A stretch of 64,000 nucleotides of DNA from Deltaproteobacteria bacterium RIFCSPHIGHO2_02_FULL_44_16 (GCA_001798185.1 MGRM01000009.1:21745-85744); one strand, 5' to 3'. Counted from the first letter of the stretch, positions 19,933 to 29,451 are shown. Numbers and translations are program-made. Notes: generated by a model not told the origin, from the sequence alone.

Positions 19933-20703
19933 TTATGTTGAGTACTTTACCACAATTCGATGCTGATCATGCATCACAATATACTGAATTCGTCGTCCTT
20001 GTTGATAGATCGCATCTCGAAAACGATCGAGTTGTTCCATTCGCTTTTCCAAATCATAATGACCAAGCAATACAAACACTGGCCGCATCGTCATCGTGAA
20101 TGAATATCCTTTCACCGGATGAAAATTTACTTCAGCAACCTCTTCACCGGGGAAAAGAGAAGAGCGATCAAACCAAGCGAGAATCGAAAAAGCCTGCGTG
20201 ATTCTCTGTTTTTCATGCTGCATCATGCCAGTGAAAACGGGATAACTTTTGTCATCCACCGTTTCTACTTTTTTAAACGGTTCTCCTTTTCGATTCATCA
20301 GAAAGAGTCCTTGAGACGACAAAATCGCAATCGGCTCTTCTTCTTCAATATACATCCACAATGTATGAGGAGGACGACGACGAACCGAAGCAATTCGAAT
20401 CCAGGGATCTGCTTTGAGGCGTTGATAAATCGCAGACACATCGATCCAAAAAAGATTATCTCCGACTTCAACGCCGGTAAGCCTTGCCACTTGATCTGTG
20501 GTCAGCCGTTTCGTCTCCCCTTCGACCACAATTTCGCGAATGGAAAAATAAGGGGAGAAAAAAACAACGCGGTAGAGACCATAAAAGAAGACCAGTCCAA
20601 AAAGAACGATCACGCTTATCATCATAAATCGCTCAAGACGTCGCATCAGTTTTTTCACTTCGCGCCGTTTACGAACCTGTTGTCGTTTCAAAAAAACACT
20701 CAT
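19933..20703 (-). CDS. ftsQ: Cell division protein FtsQ
   Basis: 256 residues: basic cytoplasmic N-terminus, one membrane helix (MMISVIVLFGLVFFYGLY), a POTRA domain (FSIREIVVEGETKRLTTDQV) and a periplasmic beta domain. Divisome assembly factor that binds FtsB/FtsL. Identified by topology, POTRA and position between ddl and ftsA. Start and ddl stop overlap (ATGA). Confidence 0.9.
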   Translation of the reverse strand: MSVFLKRQQVRKRREVKKLMRRLERFMMISVIVLFGLVFFYGLYRVVFFSPYFSIREIVVEGETKRLTTDQVARLTGVEVGDNLFWIDVSAIYQRLKADPWIRIASVRRRPPHTLWMYIEEEEPIAILSSQGLFLMNRKGEPFKKVETVDDKSYPVFTGMMQHEKQRITQAFSILAWFDRSSLFPGEEVAEVNFHPVKGYSFTMTMRPVFVLLGHYDLEKRMEQLDRFRDAIYQQGRRIQYIVMHDQHRIVVKYST

Positions 20704-21647
20704 TGCTTCACCTTTAAGGATGCTGTTTTTAAAATCTGTTCGCAGAGTTCATCAAAAGAAATCCCTGCCGATGCTGCAGCCTTTGGAACCAGTGATGTTT
20801 CGGTCATGCCAGGAATGGTATTGATTTCGAGAAAAACAATTCGTTCATTGTCTCCGATCATATAATCCGCTCGTGCGAATCCTGAACCATCGATCGTATC
20901 AATCGCCGCAAAAAGTTTTTCGGAAAGTTTTCCCAGATGCTCCGAAAGTTTTGCGCTGATATTCGCAGGAACTATATAGTCAGTTTTCCCTTTGGTATAT
21001 TTTGATTCAAAATCGTAAAAACCACTTTTCGGCACAATCTCCACAATCGGCAAACTTTTTCCACGCAGAAGTCCCACCGTCACTTCCCTTCCGCGCACAT
21101 ATTCTTCGACTAACACCGTATCATCGGAAAGAAGAGCGCGTTCGAGCGCTTCACCTAAGAGATGAGCTTCATGCACAATCGTGACATGAATCGTGGAACC
21201 CTCTCGTGATGGTTTCACAATCACGGGATACGGAAGGGTCAGGCGTTCAATAAAACTCGTGATCTCATTTCCCGCAACATAGACCTCATCGCGCGCAACA
21301 GGAACGCCAAAGCTCGTTGCAAGTCGCTTACACAAAACTTTATTCATCGCTATCGCCGAGCCACAAACACCGGCTCCCGTATAAGGGATGCGCATCCATT
21401 CCAAAAGTCCCTGAATGCATCCATCTTCTCCATATTTTCCATGAAGCGCGATGAAGGCGACGTCGATTTTTTCTTGCGTCAAACGCGTCATCACATCACG
21501 CTGCGCATCGATTTCAACGACATCATACTCACGACGTTTGAGAGCCGCGGCAATAGCAATTCCTGTCTTGAGAGAAATATCCCGTTCTCTGGATTCTCCC
21601 CCAAACAATACAGCAATTCTCTTTTTTTTCTTATCGTTGTTTGTCAT
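20700..21647 (-). CDS. ddl: D-alanine--D-alanine ligase
   Basis: 315 residues of ATP-grasp fold. Motifs are intact: AVLFGGESRERDISL, IALHGKYGEDG, VIVKPSREGSTI, EEYVRGREVTVG, FARADYM and the C-terminal LEINTIPGMTETSLVPKAA. It makes the D-Ala-D-Ala dipeptide used by MurF. It overlaps the murB-like gene upstream by 17 bases and ftsQ downstream by 4, so translational coupling is likely. Confidence 0.95.
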   Translation of the reverse strand: MTNNDKKKKRIAVLFGGESRERDISLKTGIAIAAALKRREYDVVEIDAQRDVMTRLTQEKIDVAFIALHGKYGEDGCIQGLLEWMRIPYTGAGVCGSAIAMNKVLCKRLATSFGVPVARDEVYVAGNEITSFIERLTLPYPVIVKPSREGSTIHVTIVHEAHLLGEALERALLSDDTVLVEEYVRGREVTVGLLRGKSLPIVEIVPKSGFYDFESKYTKGKTDYIVPANISAKLSEHLGKLSEKLFAAIDTIDGSGFARADYMIGDNERIVFLEINTIPGMTETSLVPKAAASAGISFDELCEQILKTASLKVKQ

Positions 21648-22665
21648 TCCCCACCACGATCATTTTTTGTTCCAACGCCACGCCGCTACTCTGTTTCACA
21701 CGATCTTTGACAAGACCCACAAGCACGAGAAGATCGCGCGCTGTGGCATCGCCTTCATTGAGAATAAAATCAGGATGTAACGTGGAGACGCGCGCACTCC
21801 CTACTCGAACGCCCTGCAGACCCGCATCTGCAATCAGTTGACGCGCTTCCACTTTTTCTGGATCAGCAAAAGGCGCGATCGAAAAAACATCCCCTTCGGG
21901 ATAGAGCTTTCGCTCTTCATGATGTTCGTCACTCTTTTGAATCGCAATTTTTAAAAGAACACGCAGGATGGGAGTGGTTCGAGGAAGCTTCAACTTTCCT
22001 CCTTCAAAACGAAGAGATTTTCCCTGCAACGTGATTTCTTTTTGCTGCGCATTCAACACCGTGATCTCTTCCACCTTATGTTCGAGCGAAAGATGTCGCA
22101 GAGAATGACCACTCTGAAGTGCGCCGGCAACCGTCCCTGGCAGATTGACAAAACGCTCATATCCACTGAGATGAAAAGCTTCCGCAAAACGCGCAAATTC
22201 TTTCAGTTCAACTCCTGCATGTACACTTACTTTAGCTTGCTCATCAGAGGTTCGCATCATTTCACAACGACAAAACTCTCCCCCAAAACGGATGACCATC
22301 CCGAGCATTCCCCCATCGCGCACCAGAAGGTTTCGCCCTTTTCCGAGAAAAAGATACGACACGCCGCTGTCGTGTGCGAACTCCATCACCGCTTTGAGGC
22401 CCTTCACATGTTTTACCGTCACCAGCGCTTCCACCGCTCCTCCGACCCCAAAGCCGGTATACTCCCTCATCGCTTCATCAAAGCGAACTTCAGTGATTCT
22501 CGAAAGTCTCTCTTTTTGATCGTGTGACATGTGCTGTGCTTCAAATGAGCGTTCAAGCCGTGCTCGCTCACGCGGATGCAAAAGCGAGAGATCAATGTCA
22601 TCAAAAGAGGGAAGATCTTTTTCTTTGGCTTGCTCTCGTTCTTCTTCTTTGATCTCTTCCATCAT
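21631..22665 (-). CDS. MurB-like protein lacking catalytic residues
   Basis: 344 residues. Position and sequence identify the UDP-N-acetylenolpyruvoylglucosamine reductase family: a FAD-binding half (YTGFGVGGAVE, LFLGKGRNLLVRDGG, NLPGTVAGALQ) and a C-terminal half (LIADAGLQGVRVGSARVSTL, FILNEGDATARDLLVLV). Key residues seem lost. The proton-donor Ser motif (GSFFKNP in E. coli, GSVF in S. aureus) reads GDVFSIAP. The YRDS arginine motif is absent. The C-terminal catalytic Glu (LEPEV) reads LEQKM. The NxGAYG loop is QSGHSLRH. A charged ~65-residue N-terminal extension precedes the fold. It may bind FAD or a PG precursor without reduction, or be decaying; a functional MurB elsewhere would be needed. 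Confidence 0.8.
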   Translation of the reverse strand: MMEEIKEEEREQAKEKDLPSFDDIDLSLLHPRERARLERSFEAQHMSHDQKERLSRITEVRFDEAMREYTGFGVGGAVEALVTVKHVKGLKAVMEFAHDSGVSYLFLGKGRNLLVRDGGMLGMVIRFGGEFCRCEMMRTSDEQAKVSVHAGVELKEFARFAEAFHLSGYERFVNLPGTVAGALQSGHSLRHLSLEHKVEEITVLNAQQKEITLQGKSLRFEGGKLKLPRTTPILRVLLKIAIQKSDEHHEERKLYPEGDVFSIAPFADPEKVEARQLIADAGLQGVRVGSARVSTLHPDFILNEGDATARDLLVLVGLVKDRVKQSSGVALEQKMIVVGNDKQR

Positions 22666-22687
22666 ATACCCCCTTAAGTGTGCTTCT

Positions 22688-23779
22688 TTATTTCACGTTC
22701 AAACATTCATTCACTATACGCTCCGCAGCATCTGGTTGCCGCCGCTTGAGAAGCGCCTGCGACATCGACAGAAGATGTCGTGAATCTTCGGTTAATTTTT
22801 TTATTTCATTCGCAAGACGCTCGCCTGTTAACTCTGCCTCCAAAATCATTGTCGCACCGCCAATACGGACTAAACTTTCAGCATTCGCACGTTGATGATC
22901 GTCAGCAGAATACGGATACGGAATTAAAATAGAAGGGAGAGTGGCAATGGTCAGCTCTGCAATGGTCATGGCACCTGCTCGTGCAATCACGAGATCAGCT
23001 TCTTCATATACTTTTTCCATTGCTCCAATAAATTCAAAAACACTCGCCTCAAAACCTCTCTCTGTATACACCTGCTTGACTCGCTCTCTCTTTTCTTGAG
23101 TTCCTATTTGATGAATAAAACGGAGAGAAGATGTGAGTTCTTGTAAATGTGGAAGCGCTTCCAATACCGCACGATTTATTTTTTGTGCTCCTTGAGATCC
23201 TCCAAAACAGAGAACCGTAAAAGGTTTCACTTTTTCTTTTGAAGATTTGGAACGAACTCCCAAAATAGATTTTCGTACTGGTGTTCCAGTCAGCATCACT
23301 TTCTTTTGCGGAAGGGCTCGAGCTGCTTCAGGTAAACCGAGACAAATAAGCGAAACCCATCGCGCAAGAAGTCGAGTCGTTAATCCCGGAATGGCATTTG
23401 GCTCAAGAAGAACCGTGGGGATGCGAAGCAGTGACGCCACAAGCGTCACCGGTCCCGCAGCATATCCTCCAATACTGACGACGCGAGATGGTTTCTCGAA
23501 CATCACCAAACAAAAAGCGCGGAAAAGAAGAAGAGGAAGACGCGCATACGACGTTATTTTTTTTATTCCATGTCGATCTTTGAGAGAAACAGCGGGCAAA
23601 AGAAGAAGTTTCCAACCAAGCGGTGGAAGAAGTTTTGTTTCCAAACCACGCATCGTGCCCACAAAGAGAACAGAGATTCCATCTCGCTTTACAAATGATT
23701 CAGCAAGCGCAACCCCAGGAAAAAGATGTCCTCCTGTCCCACCTGCAGCAATCAAGATTTTCATCTGCTTCTGTTTCAT
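22688..23779 (-). CDS. murG: UDP-N-acetylglucosamine--lipid I transferase MurG
   Basis: 363 residues of GT-B fold. The N-terminal loop GGTGGHLFPGVALAE, VSIGGYAAGPV, LLEPNAIPGLTTRLLA, the second-domain loop CFGGSQGAQKIN and the donor-binding AGAMTIAELT ... LIPYPYSADDHQRANAE are all family signatures. It converts lipid I to lipid II at the inner membrane. The ATG overlaps the ftsW stop (ATGA); a second ATG 15 bases on is an alternative start. In many dcw clusters murC follows, but here the murB-like gene does. Confidence 0.96.
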   Translation of the reverse strand: MKQKQMKILIAAGGTGGHLFPGVALAESFVKRDGISVLFVGTMRGLETKLLPPLGWKLLLLPAVSLKDRHGIKKITSYARLPLLLFRAFCLVMFEKPSRVVSIGGYAAGPVTLVASLLRIPTVLLEPNAIPGLTTRLLARWVSLICLGLPEAARALPQKKVMLTGTPVRKSILGVRSKSSKEKVKPFTVLCFGGSQGAQKINRAVLEALPHLQELTSSLRFIHQIGTQEKRERVKQVYTERGFEASVFEFIGAMEKVYEEADLVIARAGAMTIAELTIATLPSILIPYPYSADDHQRANAESLVRIGGATMILEAELTGERLANEIKKLTEDSRHLLSMSQALLKRRQPDAAERIVNECLNVK

Positions 23780-24897
23780 GAAAATGCGCTCTCGCTTCGT
23801 CGATAGGAAGAAATATTCAGTAATATTCCGACCGCAATTAAAAACATGACCACTGATGAACCTCCATAACTTAAAAAAGGAAGCACCAGACCCTTCGTCG
23901 GCAAAAGTCCCATGACCACGCCCATATTGAGCAGCGCCTGGATCCCAATGAGGCCCGTAATCCCAAGAGCGATGTAACGCCCAAAAAGATCGGGAGCTTG
24001 AAGAGAAATGCGAAAACCGCGATAACAAAAAAAGAGAAAAAGTCCCATGATGAAAAAAACACCGAGAAGTCCTAACTCTTCTCCGACAACGGAAAAAATA
24101 AAATCGGTGTGAGCATCAGGGAGATAAAAAAGTTTCTGTTGACCCTGTCCCAAACCTTGGCCAAACAGTCCCCCTTCATTAAAGGCCACAAAAGATTGAA
24201 TCATCTGAAAACCTGAACCGTATTGATCGTTCCACGGATTTAAAAAAGCGAGAATACGCTGACGGCGATACGGTGCTTTTGCAATGAGAAGAATGACGAG
24301 GGGAAGAAGTGTGGCCAAAATTCCTCCGAGATAACGAAGTCTGGCTCCGGCCACAAAAAGCATCATCCATGTGATCATCGCGATAATGACTGCGGCGCCA
24401 AAATCGCGTTGAAGCAAAATAATCCCGCTGACAGCAGTCATCACGAGCACATGAGGAACAATACCAACGGCGAGACTCCTCATACGAGCAGATTTTTTTT
24501 CAAGAGAGTACGCTAAAAAAAGAATCATGACGAGTTTTGCAAACTCAGAAGGCTGAAAACCGAACATTCCTATTTTGATCCAACGCGTCGCGCCCCCAAT
24601 CGTTCTTCCAATGCCAGGAATAAAAACAAGACCGAGAAGAATGAGACTTGCGAAAAGAAAAATATAAATGAAGCGACGATAAAAGTGATAGTGACATGCT
24701 GAGGCGGCAAAAAGTCCCACAAGTCCGAGACCCGTAAAACAGAGCGAACGTTTAAGAAAATAATAGCTATCGCCATAGAGTTCGAGCGCACGGACCGCAG
24801 AAGCGCTATAAACCATGATCACCCCGAAGACGACAAGCATCATAACGGTAAAGAGCAGCCAAATATCGAAATGATTTTTTTGAAATTCTCCGTTCAT
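23776..24897 (-). CDS. ftsW: Septal PG glycosyltransferase FtsW (SEDS family)
   Basis: 373 residues with about ten membrane helices. SEDS signatures: MVYSASAVRALE in helix 1-2, the GATRWIKIGMFGFQPSEFAK loop region, and near the C-terminus LLPTKGLVLPFLSYGGSS. It polymerises lipid II together with the transpeptidase FtsI. murD, usual between mraY and ftsW, is missing; a palindromic repeat fills the 106-base gap. Confidence 0.95.
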   Translation of the reverse strand: MNGEFQKNHFDIWLLFTVMMLVVFGVIMVYSASAVRALELYGDSYYFLKRSLCFTGLGLVGLFAASACHYHFYRRFIYIFLFASLILLGLVFIPGIGRTIGGATRWIKIGMFGFQPSEFAKLVMILFLAYSLEKKSARMRSLAVGIVPHVLVMTAVSGIILLQRDFGAAVIIAMITWMMLFVAGARLRYLGGILATLLPLVILLIAKAPYRRQRILAFLNPWNDQYGSGFQMIQSFVAFNEGGLFGQGLGQGQQKLFYLPDAHTDFIFSVVGEELGLLGVFFIMGLFLFFCYRGFRISLQAPDLFGRYIALGITGLIGIQALLNMGVVMGLLPTKGLVLPFLSYGGSSVVMFLIAVGILLNISSYRRSESAFS

Positions 24898-25003
24898 AAA
24901 CCTCTATTCGCTCGCGCGGAGTAAATCCGCGACTCGCTAACGTCAGGGGGAGATCCTGACACTCCCCCTGACCACCCCCATCGAGCATTCACGCCGTGGG
25001 TAT
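24898..25003. repeat. Palindromic intergenic element, copy 1
   Basis: The gap between mraY and ftsW carries CGCGGA-GTAAA-TCCGCG and a perfect 11-bp hairpin GTCAGGGGGAG / CTCCCCCTGAC with a 9-base loop (24942-24972). It shares TTCGCTCG and CGCGACTCGCTA with the element at 58641-58784. A 20-base stretch (24903-24922) recurs on the opposite strand inside the hydrolase gene at 34188-34207. Confidence 0.65.
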
Positions 25004-26080
25004 TTATCGAATTTTCAATGTTGCCAAACTCATACACGCCAAAATAAGAGCGACAATCCAAAAACGGACGATCACTTTTGATTCCGCCCATCCTTTGAGC
25101 TCAAAATGATGATGAAGAGGGGCCATCCGAAATACTCGTTTTCCCGTGAGCTTGAAGGAGATCACTTGTGTGATGACCGAAATCGTCTCCAAAACAAAAA
25201 TGCCACCAACAGCGAGAAGTAAAATTTCATTTTTCGTGACAATCGCCACATATCCCAGAAGCGCCCCGAGCGGAAGCGAACCGACATCTCCCATAAAAAC
25301 AGAAGCCGGATGAGCATTGAACCACAAAAATCCAATGAGCGCGCCAATGACCGCCCCACAAAGTACCGTGAGCTCACCACTTCCTGGAATCCAAGGAATC
25401 TGAAGATATTCTGCAATCGTGGCATGTCCTGCGACATAGGCAAACATACCATAAGCAAAAAATGCAATGATCGACGGCATGCTGACAAGACCATCTAATC
25501 CATCTGTCAGATTGACAGCATTCGAAGCTCCTACAATGACACACACCGCAAAAGGAATATACCATCCGTGAAGATCGGGTTGAAACGATTTCAGAAAAGG
25601 AAATGAAAGTTGTGTGCTAATTCCAAAACCATCAAAAAGAATGAAAACAAAAACAGTTGCCACAAGCACTTGCAATGGAAATTTCCACCGCGCGCGAAGA
25701 CCTTTTGCATCTCGCAAAATGACTTTCCGATAGTCATCGATGTAGCCGATGACGGCAAAACAGAGCACCAGAAGCATCCCCAAAATCACATAGGGTTCAT
25801 CGAATCGTGCGCACAAAAGTAACGCGACAAACATTGAAAACCAGAGAAGAAGCCCTCCCATGGTCGGCGTCCCGCGTTTATCCATGTGCGTTACCGGGCC
25901 ATCATCACGAACCGTCTGCCAAAATTGTCGACGTGAAAGAAGACCAATAAATGTTCGACCGAGCAAAAGATAAAGACTCATGGCAATGAAACCAGCAAGA
26001 AATGTACGCACCGTAATATATTTGAGGACATTCAAAAAACTGTACGTTTCATGAAGAGGATAGAGAAAATGATAAAGCAT
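25004..26080 (-). CDS. mraY: Phospho-N-acetylmuramoyl-pentapeptide transferase MraY
   Basis: 358 residues, about ten membrane helices. Family motifs: TPTMGG, the Asp pair in GYIDDYRKV, the catalytic NAVNLTDGLDGL and the C-terminal MAPLHHHFELKGW. It transfers phospho-MurNAc-pentapeptide to undecaprenyl phosphate, giving lipid I. The ATG overlaps the murF stop by one base (TAATG). Confidence 0.97.
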   Translation of the reverse strand: MLYHFLYPLHETYSFLNVLKYITVRTFLAGFIAMSLYLLLGRTFIGLLSRRQFWQTVRDDGPVTHMDKRGTPTMGGLLLWFSMFVALLLCARFDEPYVILGMLLVLCFAVIGYIDDYRKVILRDAKGLRARWKFPLQVLVATVFVFILFDGFGISTQLSFPFLKSFQPDLHGWYIPFAVCVIVGASNAVNLTDGLDGLVSMPSIIAFFAYGMFAYVAGHATIAEYLQIPWIPGSGELTVLCGAVIGALIGFLWFNAHPASVFMGDVGSLPLGALLGYVAIVTKNEILLLAVGGIFVLETISVITQVISFKLTGKRVFRMAPLHHHFELKGWAESKVIVRFWIVALILACMSLATLKIR

Positions 26081-27468
26081 TATGGTTTTCCCTCTTGCTG
26101 TTGCAGCGCTGCCACAATTTCTTCCATTTTCATTCCGCGAGAACCTTTAACGAGAATACAATCTTGTCCACTCATCTGCTCACGCAGCGCACGTATCAAT
26201 TCGTCACGAGTTGTAAAAACGTTGATTTGCTCTGATGTCATGCCATGTTTCTGCGCACCTTTCGCAACAGAAGATGCAAAATCGCCCACTAAAAAAAGGT
26301 GATCAATACGAAGCCGAGCCACTTCATTTCCAATCTCTTCGTGCAACGATGCGGACTGTTTTCCGAGTTCTAACATATCTCCGAGCACGGCAATCGACGT
26401 GGTGTGATGAGAACAGTTTTTTAAAACTTCAAGCGCTGCTTTCGTGGAACTCGGATTGGCATTATAGGTATCATTTAAAAGAAGCGATCCATTTTTGAGA
26501 TGCAAGGGTTGCAATCGCATACGAAACGACTTCATCGTTTCCAAAATCGCTGCGGCTTCAGAGAGATCCATCTTCATCACATAAGCCACCGCCATGGCAG
26601 CGGCAGCGTTCCATGCATTGTGTTTTCCGAGCAGTGGGAGGTGAAAGTGAATTTTTTTCTGATCGATTCGCAATGTCACTTCAATTCCCTCACGCTCTTT
26701 TTCTTCGATGTTGAGAAGTTGGATATCGCATTCTGGTGAGCTGCCATACCGAATGATGTTGGCCTTCGTCCGTTTGATCAATTTTTGAGCAAAGGGATCA
26801 TCACTATTCACAATCGCTGTCGCATCAGAACTCAGAGCTTCAAAAAGTTCTCCTTTCGCCTGAGCAACGTGTTCAATATCGCCAAGTCCTTCAAGATGAG
26901 CTGGAGCAATATTGGTGATCACACCAATGGTAGGCGCTGCAATCTCCGCAAGCCGTTTGAGTTCTCCAGATCGATTCATCGCCATCTCTACCACCGCAGC
27001 GGTATGATGCTCTTCCAATTGCAAAAGGGTCAGAGGGACTCCCACCAGGTTATTCACATTTCCTTCATTCTTCAGCACTCGCTCTGTATGTTCAAAAAGT
27101 GCTGCCACCATTTCTTTGGTGGTGGTCTTTCCATTACTTCCCGTAATCGCCACGAGCGAAAGAGAAAAACGCCGCCGCCACCACGAAGCAAGATCCCCAA
27201 GCGCTGTCAGTGTATCTTTGACATTGATCACCGACACTTTTTGAGGAATCTCGACGCTGCGCGAAACAACGACCGCGAAAGCGCCCCGGTCCACCGCTTC
27301 CCGACAAAAGTCATGACCATCAAATTGCGCTCCCTGAATGGCAAAAAAGAGATCTCCTGCTCGCGTTTTCCGCGAATCGATTGTCACCCCTAAGAGCTGT
27401 GTCTGTTCTCCTTGTTGCATGACGACTCCTTGCACCGCGTTCACCATGTCATCACCCGAAAACTGCAA
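26080..27468 (-). CDS. murF: UDP-MurNAc-tripeptide--D-Ala-D-Ala ligase MurF (TTG start)
   Basis: 462-residue Mur ligase. ATP loop AITGSNGKTTTKEMV, the NEGNVNNLVGVPLTLL motif typical of MurF, the GKHNAWNAAAAMAVA region and NDTYNANPSST. It adds the D-Ala-D-Ala made by Ddl. The start is TTG: AAGGAG lies 5 bases before it, while the first ATG is 7 codons in and has no such site. It is the only Mur amino-acid ligase left in this cluster; murE, normally between ftsI and murF, is absent. Confidence 0.95.
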   Translation of the reverse strand: MQFSGDDMVNAVQGVVMQQGEQTQLLGVTIDSRKTRAGDLFFAIQGAQFDGHDFCREAVDRGAFAVVVSRSVEIPQKVSVINVKDTLTALGDLASWWRRRFSLSLVAITGSNGKTTTKEMVAALFEHTERVLKNEGNVNNLVGVPLTLLQLEEHHTAAVVEMAMNRSGELKRLAEIAAPTIGVITNIAPAHLEGLGDIEHVAQAKGELFEALSSDATAIVNSDDPFAQKLIKRTKANIIRYGSSPECDIQLLNIEEKEREGIEVTLRIDQKKIHFHLPLLGKHNAWNAAAAMAVAYVMKMDLSEAAAILETMKSFRMRLQPLHLKNGSLLLNDTYNANPSSTKAALEVLKNCSHHTTSIAVLGDMLELGKQSASLHEEIGNEVARLRIDHLFLVGDFASSVAKGAQKHGMTSEQINVFTTRDELIRALREQMSGQDCILVKGSRGMKMEEIVAALQQQEGKP

Positions 27469-27477
27469 ACGATCTCC

Positions 27478-29451
27478 TTACAACGACGAATGAAAAACCA
27501 CTCGACACATTGTCCCCGACGCCACCACACTTCCTGCCGCCGGTGTCTGCTGAATCGCCACTCCGCTTCCACGAAAATCGACCTGCAGATCTGATTTCCC
27601 AAGCGCTTTCAAGACACCGCGCATGGTGAGCCCCTGGAAATCAGGAACTTTCCATTTTCCAGATCCTGCAGAAAGAACAGAAACATTCTGATCAATCTCT
27701 TTTTCTTCAACCTGGGGTTGATCAACATAGTGAGGTTCATGACGCGATGGCACTTTCAAATATCGAAGTGAAGACTCTACAATACGCTTGAAGACAGGAG
27801 CAGCGACTTGTCCTCCGTAATAACGTTCCCCTTCTGGCTCATCGAGTCCGACGTACACCACTAAGCGTGGTTCTTCGACCGGCGCAAAGCCCACAAAAGA
27901 AGCAAAGTATTTTCCATTCGCATATCCACGCGTAAGTTCATATGCTTTTTGAGCTGTTCCTGTTTTTCCTGCCACACGATATTCGCTACTGGCGGCAAGC
28001 GTTCCGGTTCCACCCTCTTTCACCACGGTTTCGAGCATTGTTGTCATAATCTGCGTTGTCTCTGGGCGAAGAGGTCGAGAAAGCACTTCACGTCCACGAA
28101 CAGGTTTTTCCTCTCCATCAGCAGTAACAATACGTTGAAAAATGCGTGGTCGAAGAAGCTCTCCACCATTTGCAATAGCCGCAAATGCCATGGTCATTTG
28201 AAGTGGCGTCACACTAATCCCTTGTCCAAAGGCAATGGTCATATGAACAAGATCAGACCAGGTTGAAGCAGCAGAAAGAATACCCGCTGCTTCTCCCGGA
28301 AGTTCAATCTCTAATTTTTTTCCAAATCCAAAATCGCGAAGCGACTGCGCAAGTTGTTCTGGAGAAAGCATCATGCCAATGCGACCCGCTCCAATGTTAC
28401 TCGAGACACGGATGATATCTGAGACATTCAAAATGCCATGCGGATGTGTATCTTGAATTATTTTTTTTCCGATTTGATAGCGGCCATTGAAACAATCAAT
28501 CTTTGCATCGGGAGAAAGGATACCTTGATTCAGCGCAGCAGCCATCACCATGACTTTCAAGGTAGAACCTGGTTCATAGCTATCGGTGATGGCGCGATTT
28601 TTCCAAAAATGCGAAGCATATTCATTATAACGATTCGGATCAAAGGTCGGCGCATTCGCCATAGCCAAAATTTCTCCTGTGGTCGGATCTGCAACCACCA
28701 CGATCCCAATTTTGGCTCCACTCTCTGTCAGCGCAACCTCGAGCTCGCGCTCAGCAATATATTGAAGTGTTTTATCAATCGTAAGTTCCACCTGCGCAAC
28801 ATCACGAATAACCGTATAATCTGTGGGCGAAAGATAGAGATGCCCGCGCGCATCGCGTCGGTATTCGCCAGGATTCGATTGAAGCGTTAAAATGTCATGG
28901 ACCGCAAGTTCAACGCCACCAAGAGCTTGAGCATCAAACCCGACAGCGCCCAAAATAGAAGCAGCCAATTTCCCATTCGGATAACTTCGTTTACTTTCTT
29001 GAACCGTCGCAATCCCCGCAAGATTGAGAGAGGAGACAGTTTCGGATTCTTTTTTCGTCACGCGACGTTTAAGCCACACAAATTTTCGTTTTGATTTCAG
29101 TTGAGAAAGTATTTTTTCCCGACTCATATCCAGAAGTGGTGAGAGTTTGCGAGCATAGGTCGAAGGATCTTTCATGCCTTGAGGATTCGCAAAGATCGAA
29201 TCAACAGAAACATTCACGGCAAGTTCTCGCGAAGCACGATCTAAAATTTTTCCGCGCCAAGTACTTTGACGAACCGCTGTTCGATATTGTCGAAGCGCCA
29301 CGCGAGAAAGTTTTTCATTTTCTTGAAGATGGAAAAAAAGCGCGCGGAGACTCAGGATAAAAAATCCGCCCGCAAAAAAAAGACCGATCACAGCAATGCG
29401 CGCTCGCTGACGTCGTTCTGCTTGATCTTGTGGTGACAGTTGAGGTTTCAT
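27478..29451 (-). CDS. ftsI: Septal PG transpeptidase FtsI (PBP3) with one PASTA domain
   Basis: 657 residues from the ATG at 29451. One N-terminal membrane helix (IAVIGLFFAGGFFILSL), a pedestal domain, and the transpeptidase domain with the active-site Ser in YEPGSTLKVM, SSN in RVSSNIGAG and KTGTAQ. The last ~60 residues (KWKVPDFQGLTMRGVLKAL) form a single PASTA domain, seen in Spo0VD-like and deltaproteobacterial PBPs but not in E. coli FtsI. It crosslinks septal PG with FtsW. Confidence 0.94.
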   Translation of the reverse strand: MKPQLSPQDQAERRQRARIAVIGLFFAGGFFILSLRALFFHLQENEKLSRVALRQYRTAVRQSTWRGKILDRASRELAVNVSVDSIFANPQGMKDPSTYARKLSPLLDMSREKILSQLKSKRKFVWLKRRVTKKESETVSSLNLAGIATVQESKRSYPNGKLAASILGAVGFDAQALGGVELAVHDILTLQSNPGEYRRDARGHLYLSPTDYTVIRDVAQVELTIDKTLQYIAERELEVALTESGAKIGIVVVADPTTGEILAMANAPTFDPNRYNEYASHFWKNRAITDSYEPGSTLKVMVMAAALNQGILSPDAKIDCFNGRYQIGKKIIQDTHPHGILNVSDIIRVSSNIGAGRIGMMLSPEQLAQSLRDFGFGKKLEIELPGEAAGILSAASTWSDLVHMTIAFGQGISVTPLQMTMAFAAIANGGELLRPRIFQRIVTADGEEKPVRGREVLSRPLRPETTQIMTTMLETVVKEGGTGTLAASSEYRVAGKTGTAQKAYELTRGYANGKYFASFVGFAPVEEPRLVVYVGLDEPEGERYYGGQVAAPVFKRIVESSLRYLKVPSRHEPHYVDQPQVEEKEIDQNVSVLSAGSGKWKVPDFQGLTMRGVLKALGKSDLQVDFRGSGVAIQQTPAAGSVVASGTMCRVVFHSSL

